Below, one piece after another: positions 1 through 7,860 of a stretch of DNA of 64,000 nucleotides (position 1 is the first letter of the stretch; each line of letters begins with the position of its first letter). The notes beneath the pieces were generated by a model that saw only the letters and a list, made by a program, of their open reading frames with translations, was not told the DNA's origin and did no database searches. The stretch lies in contig NZ_LXEP01000029.1 in assembly GCF_001654835.1 (NCBI RefSeq), positions 162,207 to 226,206 of the forward strand. Direction: 5' to 3'. Source of the DNA: Buttiauxella gaviniae ATCC 51604. Its GTDB lineage: Bacteria > Pseudomonadota > Gammaproteobacteria > Enterobacterales > Enterobacteriaceae. The translations under genes were made by a program, and so were the position numbers.

Positions 1-124
1 TGTGTTTCGGTTTTGGGCAAAAATCAGTTATATGTGCCACACTTAGCGTGATAAGCATGTTTAACCACTCATTACTCGTGGGCCTACGGCCTGCTGGTGC
101 ATTGATAATAAGGAGAACAAATCA

Positions 125-700
125 ATGAAACTTGTGCACACGTTAAGTGGTTTAGCCATTGCTGTTGCAATGGCGGGATGCGCGCAGAAAAGTGCCGATA
201 TCCCAACGCCTGCACCTGCTGCAACGACCTCATCGGCAGCGGCAACGGCGCAGTCTGATATTAGACAGCCTAACGTTTCCGGTACGGTCTGGATTCGTCA
301 AAAAGTTGCATTGCCGCCTGATGCGGTACTCACTGTTACGTTGTCTGATGCCTCTTTGGCGGATGCTCCGTCAAAAGTGTTAGCGCAAAAAGCGGTGCGT
401 ACCGAAGGGAAACAGTCGCCATTCAGTTTTGTGCTGCCGTATAACCCGGCTGATATACAGCCGAACGCGCGCATTATCCTGAGTGCGGCTATTACCGTGA
501 ACGATAAACTGATGTTTATCACCGATACCATTCAACCGGCTGTTAATCAGGGTGGGACAAAAGTGGATCTGACACTGGTTCCTGTTCAGCAAACAGCGGT
601 TCCAGTTCAGACGAATGGCGGGGCGGTAACAACAGTGCCTTCAACATCACCGACTCAGGTGAACCCTTCTTCAGCGGTTCCTGCACCAACGCAGTTCTGA
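125..700 (+). CDS. ybaY: YbaY family lipoprotein
   Basis: A 191-residue protein that closely matches E. coli YbaY over its whole length. Residues 1-18 form a short lipoprotein signal peptide ending in MAGC, so Cys19 should be lipidated and the protein anchored in the envelope. The middle (about residues 45-155) carries the conserved family domain, including the VSGTVWIRQKVALPPDA stretch. The tail is low-complexity, rich in Thr, Pro, Ser and Val. The start is supported by an AAGGAG box 9 bases upstream. The molecular function is unknown; older labels such as 'glycoprotein' rest on weak evidence. It lies first in the window and converges on ybaZ. Confidence 0.95.
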   Translation: MKLVHTLSGLAIAVAMAGCAQKSADIPTPAPAATTSSAAATAQSDIRQPNVSGTVWIRQKVALPPDAVLTVTLSDASLADAPSKVLAQKAVRTEGKQSPFSFVLPYNPADIQPNARIILSAAITVNDKLMFITDTIQPAVNQGGTKVDLTLVPVQQTAVPVQTNGGAVTTVPSTSPTQVNPSSAVPAPTQF

Positions 701-713
701 TTGTGATGTTTAA

Positions 714-731
714 GCGCCTCTACGGAGGCGC
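714..731 (+). terminator. Hairpin terminator of ybaY
   Basis: A 7-bp GC-rich stem (GCGCCTC / GAGGCGC) with a TACG tetraloop is followed by TCTTT. It lies between the convergent ybaY and ybaZ genes and could serve both. Confidence 0.75.
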
Positions 732-734
732 TCT

Positions 735-1043
735 TTAGTAATTCCAGCGATAACGTTCCATATTTATATACCCATCTCCAGAAACCATAATGCCTTCTGA
801 AAGCAGGGCTTGCCGTTGGCGTTGCAAATCCGGGCCAGTCAGAGATATCTGTCCATGACGATTGACCACTCGGTGCCAGGGCAGTTTACTACCTTCGGGT
901 AACCGTTTGAGTACGCCTCCCACTTGCCTTGCTGCACGTGGTGATCCGGCCAGGCGTGCTACGTCACCGTATGTTGTGACAAACCCTTCCGGAATAGCGG
1001 CGATAATTTGGTAAACCCGGTGTGGGAATGAATCGTTGTCCAT
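735..1043 (-). CDS. ybaZ: Alkyltransferase-like protein Atl
   Basis: A 102-residue homologue of the O6-alkylguanine alkyltransferase-like protein. The methyl-accepting Cys of the PCHRV motif of true alkyltransferases is replaced by Trp (PWHRV, residues 55-59). Such proteins bind O6-alkylguanine in DNA, flip out the lesion and flag it for nucleotide excision repair but do not repair it themselves. The DNA-binding wing and arginine finger region (SPRAARQVGG, 34-43) is present. The ATG at 1043 was chosen because a TGGAG box lies 6 bases upstream; a TTG four codons earlier overlaps that box. E. coli YbaZ is annotated with a longer N-terminus. Confidence 0.93.
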   Translation of the reverse strand: MDNDSFPHRVYQIIAAIPEGFVTTYGDVARLAGSPRAARQVGGVLKRLPEGSKLPWHRVVNRHGQISLTGPDLQRQRQALLSEGIMVSGDGYINMERYRWNY

Positions 1044-1144
1044 AGCAAACTCCAAAACAGCCAGGGTTTAGGATAATCGGCGGTTATCAAACAGGGAAGA
1101 AAAACAGCGGGTGCGCAAGAAAGCAACACATGACCGCGCCTTGC

Positions 1145-1173
1145 TTGCAATTGCATAGGGCAACATGGATAAT
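1145..1173 (+). promoter_or_regulatory. Promoter of ffs
   Basis: TTGCAA (1145-1150), a 17-bp spacer and GATAAT (1168-1173), followed by a GC-rich discriminator (GCGCCAGCGCG). This places the start near 1180, about 24 nt before the mature 5' end. That fits the known RNase P-processed leader of 4.5S RNA. The GC-rich discriminator suggests stringent, growth-rate control. Confidence 0.65.
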
Positions 1174-1206
1174 GCGCCAGCGCGTTAGGTAACTAGCGCT
1201 CTCAAT

Positions 1207-1320
1207 GGGGGCCCTGTTGGTTCTCCCGCAACACTAATTTGTGAATTCGGTCAGGTCCGGAAGGAAGCAGCCGCAGCAGATGACGTGTGTGCCGGGATGT
1301 AGCTGGCAGGGCCCCCACCC
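1207..1320 (+). ncRNA. ffs: 4.5S RNA (signal recognition particle RNA)
   Basis: A 114-nt RNA, the same length as E. coli 4.5S RNA. The ends pair (GGGGGCCCTG with CAGGGCCCCC) into the long hairpin. The universally conserved Ffh-binding apical region is intact: GGTCAGGTCCGGAAGGAAGC including the GGAA tetraloop and symmetric loop. With Ffh it forms the particle that targets inner-membrane proteins to FtsY and the Sec machinery. The synteny (downstream of ybaZ) is as in E. coli. The terminal CCCACCC sequence also matches. Confidence 0.97.
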
Positions 1321-1459
1321 AATTCTGGCGCATGTAAACTTCAACATGCTTATGCCTTTCTCTGTTCTACTTCGCTCACACTCAAAAAATACAAAACAAA
1401 AAACGCCCTGCAACTTGCGTCACAGAGCATCTGGGTTAAAGCGTATCTATGTGTATGGC

Positions 1460-3436
1460 TTATGGCGTAACGATGTTGAACCAGAAGTTAAACTTGTCCA
1501 TATAACCAAGCACCTCATCCAGTTTGCCTGCATCACCAGTGATTTTTACGTCACCTTTGTCTTTCGCCTGCTGCAATGTTTCTTCTTTCAAAATAATACG
1601 GTTGAGCGTATCGCGGGAAAGATTAATCGTTGCGTCAGCGTTGCTGGCTTCTGAATTTGGCGTGTGGTTAAGCACTCCGTTTTCCAGTTCCAGCTTGTAT
1701 TTACCGCCCTGGTTGCCAAAGTCGAAGTTCAGCACCGCGTGGGCATTCGCCGCTTTCTCACCGTTGACATGAACAGCCATGTAATCGAAGAACATTTCTG
1801 GCGTCATCGCACGAACGGTATCCGGGCTGGCGGTATTTGGCGTAGGGCCTTTAATCACGCCATTACGCAATTCCTGCGCGCCTGTCAGATAGAAGTTACG
1901 CCATGGGCCGGATTCCGCCTGATACCCCATCTGTTCCAGCGCATCGGCTTCCAGGTTGCGGGCCGCTTTGTTGGTTGGATCAGCAAATACCACTTTGCTC
2001 ACGACCTGGGCCACCCAACGGTAATTTCCCTGGCTGTAATCAGATTTCGCTTTTTGCAGAATGCTGTCCGCACCGCCCATGTATTCAACGAATTTTTTCG
2101 CGGATTCTTCCGGCGGCAGTTCATCCAGGGTTGCCGGGTTGCCATCGAACCAGCCGAGATAGAACACGTAGGTGGCTTTCACATCGTGACTGACCGAACC
2201 GTAATAACCTCGACTCGCCCAGGTTTTCGCCAGTTTCGGTGGCAGTTTGAAGTTCGCGGCGATTTCATCGCGCGTCAGACCTTCGTTTGCCATGCGCAAC
2301 GTCTGATCGTTGATGAAACGATACATATCGCGCTGGCCTTTCATCAGGTTGACGACGTTATTCTGACCCCAGGTCGGCCAGTGGTGCTGGGCGATAATAA
2401 TTTCGGCATCGCTGCCCCAGCGGTCAATCGCGGCATTAATGTATTTCGACCATGCCAGTGGATCACGGATTTTCGCGCCGCGCAGAGAATAGGTGTTATG
2501 CAGCGTGTGAGTGACATCCTCCGCTGCTTCGATCATTTTCTTCTCTTTGACGTACCACAGCATTTCCGACGGCGCTTCAGAACCCGGAGCCATCATAAAG
2601 TCGTAAGTCAGGCCATCGATCACTTCTTCCTGTCCGGTATGCGTGATGTAGTTGGTTGGAGCCAACAATGTCACTGTACCCGCAGAGGTCGTGGTGCCCA
2701 GACCCGCGCCCACCTGGCCTTTAGAATTGGCAGGTAGCAAGTTGCCGTACATGTAACTTGCGCGGCGGCTCATGGCGTTACCCGCCATAATGTTTTCGTC
2801 GACGGCAGAGCCCATAAAGCCTTGCGGAGCATACAGTTTCACTTTGCCCGCTTTGACATCGGCTTCATCAACCACACCGCGCACGCCGCCGTAGTGGTCA
2901 ACGTGGCTGTGGGTGAAAATCACCGCCACAACAGGTTTTTTGCCGCGATTTTTGTAATACAGTTCCAAACCGGCTTTCGCGGTTTCAGCAGAAACCAGTG
3001 GGTCGACAACGGTAATCCCGGTTTTACCTTCAATGATGGTCATATTAGAAAGGTCGAGATTACGAATCTGATAAACACCGTCGGTCACTTCAAACAGACC
3101 GCTGATATTAATCAACTGGGACTGACGCCACAGGCTTGGATTAACCGTCGCTGGCGCTTTGTCACCCTCTTTAATAAAGGCGTATTGCTGTGGATTCCAG
3201 ATAACATTGCCTTGCTCGCCCTTTATCACATCCTGCGGCAGTGCAGCGATAAAGCCTTTATGAGCATTCACGAAATCGGTGTGATCAGAGAACGGGAGCT
3301 GCTGATAAAGCGCTTCATTGGCTTGTTTTGTTGCAGATGTTGCATCGTTAGTGGACGCTGGAGTTGCTGCGTTAACTGACAGTGTCGTCAGTAACCCCGC
3401 AGCAATCAGGCTTTTGGCTATTAGATTCAATCTCAT
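1460..3436 (-). CDS. Secreted alkyl sulfatase (SdsA/YjcS family)
   Basis: A 658-residue metallo-beta-lactamase-fold hydrolase of the linear primary alkyl sulfatase family (Pseudomonas SdsA1, E. coli YjcS), expected to cleave SDS-type alkyl sulfates to alcohol and sulfate. Residues 1-23 look like a Sec signal peptide (cleavage near VNA-AT), so it should act in the periplasm. The zinc motif THSHVDHYGG is at 175-184. A dimerisation domain and a C-terminal SCP2-like domain follow, giving the usual family length. A GAGG box precedes the ATG by 9 bases. It is not part of the E. coli backbone between ffs and ybaA. Substrate preference is inferred from the family. Confidence 0.9.
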   Translation of the reverse strand: MRLNLIAKSLIAAGLLTTLSVNAATPASTNDATSATKQANEALYQQLPFSDHTDFVNAHKGFIAALPQDVIKGEQGNVIWNPQQYAFIKEGDKAPATVNPSLWRQSQLINISGLFEVTDGVYQIRNLDLSNMTIIEGKTGITVVDPLVSAETAKAGLELYYKNRGKKPVVAVIFTHSHVDHYGGVRGVVDEADVKAGKVKLYAPQGFMGSAVDENIMAGNAMSRRASYMYGNLLPANSKGQVGAGLGTTTSAGTVTLLAPTNYITHTGQEEVIDGLTYDFMMAPGSEAPSEMLWYVKEKKMIEAAEDVTHTLHNTYSLRGAKIRDPLAWSKYINAAIDRWGSDAEIIIAQHHWPTWGQNNVVNLMKGQRDMYRFINDQTLRMANEGLTRDEIAANFKLPPKLAKTWASRGYYGSVSHDVKATYVFYLGWFDGNPATLDELPPEESAKKFVEYMGGADSILQKAKSDYSQGNYRWVAQVVSKVVFADPTNKAARNLEADALEQMGYQAESGPWRNFYLTGAQELRNGVIKGPTPNTASPDTVRAMTPEMFFDYMAVHVNGEKAANAHAVLNFDFGNQGGKYKLELENGVLNHTPNSEASNADATINLSRDTLNRIILKEETLQQAKDKGDVKITGDAGKLDEVLGYMDKFNFWFNIVTP

Positions 3437-3547
3437 TAATTCAACCTCTGAAATTAATAAATTCTAAAAGATAGAAGATATTTTTCGGTAATTTAAATAA
3501 CCTGTGGATTAACACAGGAAATTTTAATGGATGAATTAACCTGGAAG

Positions 3548-3565
3548 TAGTGCCATATGGGACTA
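3548..3565. promoter_or_regulatory. Imperfect palindrome, candidate operator
   Basis: An 18-bp palindrome (TAGTGCCATATGGGACTA, one mismatched pair) lies in the AT-rich 234-bp gap between the divergent alkyl sulfatase and regulator genes. A second small inverted repeat, CCTGTG-N6-CACAGG, is at 3501-3518. Either could be the site for the adjacent regulator; this is inference from position and symmetry. Confidence 0.4.
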
Positions 3566-3670
3566 CGATTTGTTTTGATATATTGACGAAATTACTCTCT
3601 TCATTGTGTACAGACATTTTCTATTGATAGCGCTACACTATAACAATTAATGATATATATTGGATGTGTT

Positions 3671-4309
3671 ATGAGCGCCAGTTTTGAAAATATTCATCGT
3701 TGTTATAAATCTCTGGATATAGAGAGTCAGGTTAATGATGTCCGCAGCAATGGCAAAGAGCTCATTTTTGCCGCGACAGATGAATTAGCCATAACGCCCG
3801 GCTTTATTTACGTTCCTGTTGAAGGCTCAGTGGCCATTTTACATGCAGAAAGCGAACTCACTATTGGTAATGCCATTGACTATATGCCCATTGGTTTGAT
3901 GGAGCGGTATTGCCCAATGTTGATTTTTGAATATAAGTGCATGACGTCCGTGAAAGTCGTTGAAATCTCTTATGAGAAATTTGATGAGATTTTCTTTCAG
4001 AACGCTGAGAGCATGCAGGCTCTCTCAAGTATTTTGATTTTTATGACTATTTTTTCACTTGATCTGCATGCGGAAAGAAAACAACTGACCAGCTACCAAA
4101 CCATTAAACCTATGCTTTACCGTTATCTCTACCGTTCCCTCGCTTTTCCAAATGAAACCGAAGGTTTGGCAAGTTTTATTATAAGTCGCACTAAGTTATC
4201 CCGTACTCATGTATTCCGAGTGTTGGCCGATTTAAAAGAAGGTGGATATATCACGATGAAAGGTGGCAAGCTGATATCCATTGATAAGGATTTGCCGGAT
4301 GGTTATTAA
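3671..4309 (+). CDS. IprA/YaiV-like winged-helix regulator
   Basis: A 212-residue protein with an N-terminal cyclic-nucleotide-binding-like (Crp-type) fold and a C-terminal winged helix. The C-terminal end (KGGKLISIDKDLPDGY) closely resembles the end of E. coli IprA (YaiV), a regulator linked to oxidative stress. The recognition helix is probably within SRTKLSRTHVFRVLADL. The ATG at 3671 is preferred over one seven codons earlier, because only the former has a purine-rich box (TTGGATG) upstream. It is divergent from the alkyl sulfatase gene, so it may control that gene. It has no DNA-binding data and is not the true iprA locus. Confidence 0.75.
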   Translation: MSASFENIHRCYKSLDIESQVNDVRSNGKELIFAATDELAITPGFIYVPVEGSVAILHAESELTIGNAIDYMPIGLMERYCPMLIFEYKCMTSVKVVEISYEKFDEIFFQNAESMQALSSILIFMTIFSLDLHAERKQLTSYQTIKPMLYRYLYRSLAFPNETEGLASFIISRTKLSRTHVFRVLADLKEGGYITMKGGKLISIDKDLPDGY

Positions 4310-4324
4310 TCATCTTTTAAAGGG

Positions 4325-4354
4325 AAAAAGGTTCACATTTTAGTAATGTGAACC
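4325..4354 (-). terminator. Rho-independent terminator of the yczR-like gene
   Basis: A 9-bp perfect stem (GGTTCACAT / ATGTGAACC) with a 7-nt loop is followed on the minus strand by TTTTT. It ends the minus-strand regulator gene and may also stop read-through from the convergent IprA-like gene. Confidence 0.8.
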
Positions 4355-4368
4355 GTTAATTTGAAAAA

Positions 4369-5799
4369 TTAAACAACAGATCTTTTCAAACTCTCATTTC
4401 TAGTCTGCGCCATATTATCCCAAAGCGGTTTTAACCTTTCGAGAGCGGCACGCATTTGCGTAGTCTCCAGCGTGAACGGTAGCCGTAAATAACGCTCAAA
4501 CGCACCTTCAACGCCAAAACGTGGCCCTGCGCCAATCCGGATACCGATACCCTCAGCGCTGGCCGCAAAAACCGTAGCCAGTGGTTTAGGCAGTTCAATC
4601 CACCAGGATAAACCGCCTTGCGGTATTACCGTCATTTTCCAGTCCGGGAATAATTCTTTAACGACCTCCGCACAGGCATCACGTTGCTGGCGTAGCATTT
4701 CGCGGCGTTGCGGCTGGAAGTTTTCGGCCTCATTAAACAGATTGATGGCGGCTAGCTGTTCGAGTATCGGCGAGCCCAAATCTAACGAATCGCGAATTTG
4801 GATCAGTGAGGCTATGGTGCGAGAGCTGGCGCGAATCCAACCCAATCGCAAGCCTCCCCAGAAACTTTTCCCGGCAGACCCCAGCGTGATGATCCGATCT
4901 GACGCGTCGAAAGCGGCCAATGGAGGCGGTGGTGGATTGTCATACCACAGGTCTACCATGGTTTCATCGACCACAATGGTGGTACGTGTCCTTGCAGCGA
5001 TATCAGCTATGGCTGAACGCGTTGCAACATCCATGCAGTGCCCGGTTGGGTTATGAAAATCAGCCAGCAAATAGGCGAGTCGGGGTGATGTTTGCGCAAT
5101 GGTTGCGGCTAACCCATCAGTATCCCAGCCATATTCAGTCAGGCTTACGGGAACGGCGTGGCATGAAGCGCCTTTTATTGCTGTGAGTGCCATGGGGTAG
5201 GTGGGGTGATCAAGAACTACGCGGTCGCCTGGGCCAGTTAGCAGGCGTAAAACCAGGCCAAAACCACTTAGCGCACCATTCACTATCATAATCTGATCGG
5301 CATCCGTTGGCAGCCCGCGATCGGCATAGCGTTGTGCAATGACATGACGTAATTCAGGCAAGCCTTGTTGGTTGTACCCAGTGCTACCCAAGTGTTCTGG
5401 TAATGCAATCAATGCATTAGCATAAGCTTGATGAATTTCCGGCCCGGCAGACAGTGCTGCGGTCGAAAGATCCAGTGTGGTGGCACGCCCAGGTAATGGC
5501 GAAACGGTTTGCGTGCCTTCTGGCAACATAGTGACGGAACCTGAACCCTGGCGGCTTGCCAAATATCCCTCATCACGTAGTTGTGCCAGCGCAGTTGCCA
5601 CTGTAGTTCGGCTAATTCCCAGGGCCGTTGCCAGCTCACGCTCCCCTGGTAGGCGGCCATCAAGTGGCAGTCGTCCATCCAGAATCAATAACCGCAGCCC
5701 ATCTGCCAGTTGCCGATAAACCGGGGTACGCGGTAAATCCTGATGCCAGTTTCCCAGCAATTTCACCAGTGATGATGAGCCCGTTCTGCGCTGTGCCAT
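4369..5799 (-). CDS. yczR: MocR-type PLP-dependent regulator, YczR-like
   Basis: A 476-residue MocR/GntR regulator. Residues 24-90 form the winged helix (ELATALGISRTTVATALAQL). Residues 110-460 form a fold-type I aminotransferase-like domain. PLP-binding hallmarks are visible: FHNPTG (248-253), VVDE (277-279), and the Schiff-base Lys311 in SAGKSFWGG. Such proteins use PLP as an effector and usually do not catalyse transamination. It is divergent from a YczE-like membrane protein gene. That pairing defines the YczR subgroup, so it very probably controls that gene. The specific ligand is unknown. Confidence 0.85.
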   Translation of the reverse strand: MAQRRTGSSSLVKLLGNWHQDLPRTPVYRQLADGLRLLILDGRLPLDGRLPGERELATALGISRTTVATALAQLRDEGYLASRQGSGSVTMLPEGTQTVSPLPGRATTLDLSTAALSAGPEIHQAYANALIALPEHLGSTGYNQQGLPELRHVIAQRYADRGLPTDADQIMIVNGALSGFGLVLRLLTGPGDRVVLDHPTYPMALTAIKGASCHAVPVSLTEYGWDTDGLAATIAQTSPRLAYLLADFHNPTGHCMDVATRSAIADIAARTRTTIVVDETMVDLWYDNPPPPPLAAFDASDRIITLGSAGKSFWGGLRLGWIRASSRTIASLIQIRDSLDLGSPILEQLAAINLFNEAENFQPQRREMLRQQRDACAEVVKELFPDWKMTVIPQGGLSWWIELPKPLATVFAASAEGIGIRIGAGPRFGVEGAFERYLRLPFTLETTQMRAALERLKPLWDNMAQTRNESLKRSVV

Positions 5800-5831
5800 A
5801 GCAATCCACTTTGTATTAACTGGACCTTAAT

Positions 5832-5857
5832 ATAGTAACCATTTTCCATAATAGTAA
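5832..5857. promoter_or_regulatory. Direct repeat in the yczR-yczE divergent promoter
   Basis: ATAGTAA occurs at 5832-5838 and again at 5851-5857, a 19-bp step (about two helical turns), in the 87-bp gap between the divergent genes. MocR dimers commonly bind direct repeats on one DNA face, so this is a candidate YczR operator. No binding data are available. Confidence 0.4.
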
Positions 5858-5886
5858 AGCCACAAAAGATCTCTGAGGTGAAGATA

Positions 5887-6504
5887 ATGATCGCTCGTCG
5901 CTTGCTGCAACTTTACATCGGGCTGGTGCTGTACGGTGTGTCCACGGCTATGTTCGTCCGTGCCAATTTAGGTGCTGACCCCTGGAACGTATTCCACTTA
6001 GGAGTGGCCCAAATCTTCTCCCTCAACATTGGCATGGTGATGATAGGTGTCGGGGCATTGGTGTTGTTGCTGTGGATTCCGCTGCGGCAGAAACCGGGAT
6101 TGGGCACGATAAGCAACGTGATTGTTTTGGGGCTTGCCGCAGATGCGGCATTAGCATTAATGCCGCCGATTGAGTCATTGGTGGCACGAAGCATCTTGCT
6201 CTTTGCCGCTATTTTGGTGAATGCCATCGCGACCGGAATGTACATCGGCGCGGGTTTTGGCTCTGGCCCGCGTGATGGCTTGATGACTGGAATCAATGCC
6301 CGTACTGGCTGGTCTGTGCGTAGTGTGCGAACAGCGATTGAGTTGACGGTTTTACTGGCCGGTTGGCTGATGGGAGGCACATTTGGCGTGGGTACGGTGT
6401 TGTACGCGCTGGCAATCGGCCCGCTTATCCAACTCTGTTTACCATGGTTCCGTATTGCATCCAGAGCACAAAAAAACCTGGTTGAACCGACCGTCGTACC
6501 CTAA
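5887..6504 (+). CDS. yczE: YczE/YitT-family membrane protein
   Basis: A 205-residue integral membrane protein with about five hydrophobic helices. It carries family motifs near the first helix (GLVLYGVSTAMFVRANLGADPWNVFHLG) and in the middle (YIGAGFGSGPRDGLMTG). Homologues occur next to MocR-type regulators in many bacteria. Bacillus YczE affects surfactin production, but the transported or modified substrate is unknown. The ATG at 5887 follows a GAGGTG box by 6 bases; a GTG at 5878 lies inside that box. The GNAT gene starts 34 bases downstream, probably in the same transcript. Confidence 0.83.
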   Translation: MIARRLLQLYIGLVLYGVSTAMFVRANLGADPWNVFHLGVAQIFSLNIGMVMIGVGALVLLLWIPLRQKPGLGTISNVIVLGLAADAALALMPPIESLVARSILLFAAILVNAIATGMYIGAGFGSGPRDGLMTGINARTGWSVRSVRTAIELTVLLAGWLMGGTFGVGTVLYALAIGPLIQLCLPWFRIASRAQKNLVEPTVVP

Positions 6505-6538
6505 TGTTGAAGCCAAACCCCCATTGGATGAGGTAGCG

Positions 6539-7357
6539 ATGAATAGCAAGGTAATCAGCAACGCGGCGGCGCACTGGAATAGCCATCAGTTGGCTGAAAT
6601 TCTTTCCCACTGTTTTGAAGGGTATCTGGTCCCTTTCACTATTGATGGTGAAACTTTTGCTTCACGTTTTAGCGCTGAAGATCTCAGTCTCAATGACAGC
6701 CGAGTCTGGACGCAAAATGGTGAGCCAAAAGCGCTGGCGCTCATCACGCGCCGTGGGCAGAGCTGTCGCCTTGCTGCATTCGCGATTCGTCCTGAATTGC
6801 GTGGGCAGGGATTTGGCAAACAGTTCATGCACGAGTTAATTGATGGTGCGCGAGCGCGTGGTGACCGTAACTTTTGGCTGGAAGTTATTGTTGGCAACGA
6901 GAGTGGAGTGTCACTGTATGAACGTATGGGGTTTGTTCGCCAGCAGACATTGGTCGGGTTTGATACCATTCAGTCGCCGCAGTTTACAGAAACCGGCGAA
7001 TTGCAGGAAATCGACCCGCTAGTGATGGCGAAAAAAATGATGATGGACGAAAGCCTGAATCTGCCGTGGTTAAGCGCACCTGAAACGCTATATAAATTAC
7101 CGGGCAAGGCATTCGTTCTCAATGACATTGCATACGCAATGGTTGCCACAACCCCTAAGCCCAGATTACGGATGCTCTATGTTGACCCGATGGCACGTGG
7201 CAAAGGGCAGGCGAAAAAATTGCTTACGCTATTACGTGAACGTTTCCCTGGATTATTCACCGCAACAGCTATTCCTGAGCAACTGGCACCGCTTTATCTG
7301 AGCAGTGGCTACCGTCAGGATCCCATTACCCAATATGAGATGCTGCTCAAATTATGA
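6539..7357 (+). CDS. Tandem GNAT-domain N-acetyltransferase
   Basis: A 272-residue protein with an N-terminal GNAT domain; its acetyl-CoA loop is RPELRGQGFGKQFM, about residues 91-104. A second, more degenerate GNAT-like half is also present (VDPMARGKGQAKKLL, about 218-232). Only the first half has a full pyrophosphate-binding motif, so one active site is likely. The substrate is unknown. The ATG at 6539 has an AGG box 8 bases upstream; an open frame extends further upstream but overlaps yczE and lacks a ribosome site. Probably co-transcribed with yczE. Confidence 0.8.
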   Translation: MNSKVISNAAAHWNSHQLAEILSHCFEGYLVPFTIDGETFASRFSAEDLSLNDSRVWTQNGEPKALALITRRGQSCRLAAFAIRPELRGQGFGKQFMHELIDGARARGDRNFWLEVIVGNESGVSLYERMGFVRQQTLVGFDTIQSPQFTETGELQEIDPLVMAKKMMMDESLNLPWLSAPETLYKLPGKAFVLNDIAYAMVATTPKPRLRMLYVDPMARGKGQAKKLLTLLRERFPGLFTATAIPEQLAPLYLSSGYRQDPITQYEMLLKL

Positions 7358-7453
7358 ACAGGTAGTGTTCATTCTTAACGACTAAACTTATCAATCGTAA
7401 TCATCACGGGTGGAAATTATCTACCCGTATTCCCCACACCGTGGAGGTTCACA

Positions 7454-7807
7454 ATGAGTTATGTTGATGGTTTCGTTGTTGCGGTTCCCGCAGCCAATAA
7501 AGAAGCGTATAAGCAGTTAGCCGCAAAAGCGGCACCGTTATTTAAAGAGTTTGGCGCGCTACGCGTCGTGGAGTGTTGGGCTGATGATGTGCCTGACGGT
7601 AAACTCACTGATTTTCGCATGGCGGTGAAAGCCGAAGAGAGCGAAGAAGTGGTGTTTAGCTGGATTGAGTATCCATCAAAAGAAGTGCGGGATGCCGCCA
7701 ATGCCAGGATGATGTCTGACCCAAGGATGAAAGAGTTTGGCGAGTCGATGCCATTTGATGGCAAACGTATGATCTATGGTGGCTTTGCGCCAATTCTTGA
7801 CGAGTAA
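7454..7807 (+). CDS. ybaA: DUF1428 protein YbaA
   Basis: A 117-residue protein almost identical to E. coli YbaA, of the DUF1428 ferredoxin-like (dimeric alpha-beta barrel type) family. The conserved core spans KAAPLFKEFGALRVVECWADDVPDGK and the C-terminal FGESMPFDGKRMIYGGF. A GGAGG box precedes the ATG by 6 bases. Its function is unknown. In E. coli it lies directly after ffs and next to pdeB; here six kilobases of extra genes lie before it and the nor genes after it. Confidence 0.95.
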   Translation: MSYVDGFVVAVPAANKEAYKQLAAKAAPLFKEFGALRVVECWADDVPDGKLTDFRMAVKAEESEEVVFSWIEYPSKEVRDAANARMMSDPRMKEFGESMPFDGKRMIYGGFAPILDE

Positions 7808-7813
7808 CGTCAC

Positions 7814-7849
7814 GCGGGCGGCGCTGACATCATATCTAGCGCCACCCGC
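7814..7849. terminator. Hairpin between convergent ybaA and norW
   Basis: A 12-bp stem (GCGGGCGGCGCT / AGCGCCACCCGC, one G-T pair) with a 12-nt loop lies 7 bases after the ybaA stop and 12 bases before the norW stop. It lacks a clear T-run, so it may be a weak or bidirectional terminator. Confidence 0.5.
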
Positions 7850-7860
7850 ATGAACATCCG

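Noticed and set aside
1241..1654. Plus-strand open frame of 137 codons overlapping ffs and the end of the alkyl sulfatase gene
   Set aside because: It runs through the 4.5S RNA gene and antisense to a conserved CDS, and has no recognisable protein features.
1664..2737. Plus-strand open frame of 357 codons antisense to the alkyl sulfatase gene
   Set aside because: It is a long mirror frame of a well-supported gene. Its His/Phe/Arg-rich translation resembles no family and no ribosome site supports it.
6383..6538. Upstream extension of the GNAT open frame
   Set aside because: It overlaps the end of yczE, lacks a ribosome site, and the GNAT domain begins after the better ATG at 6539.
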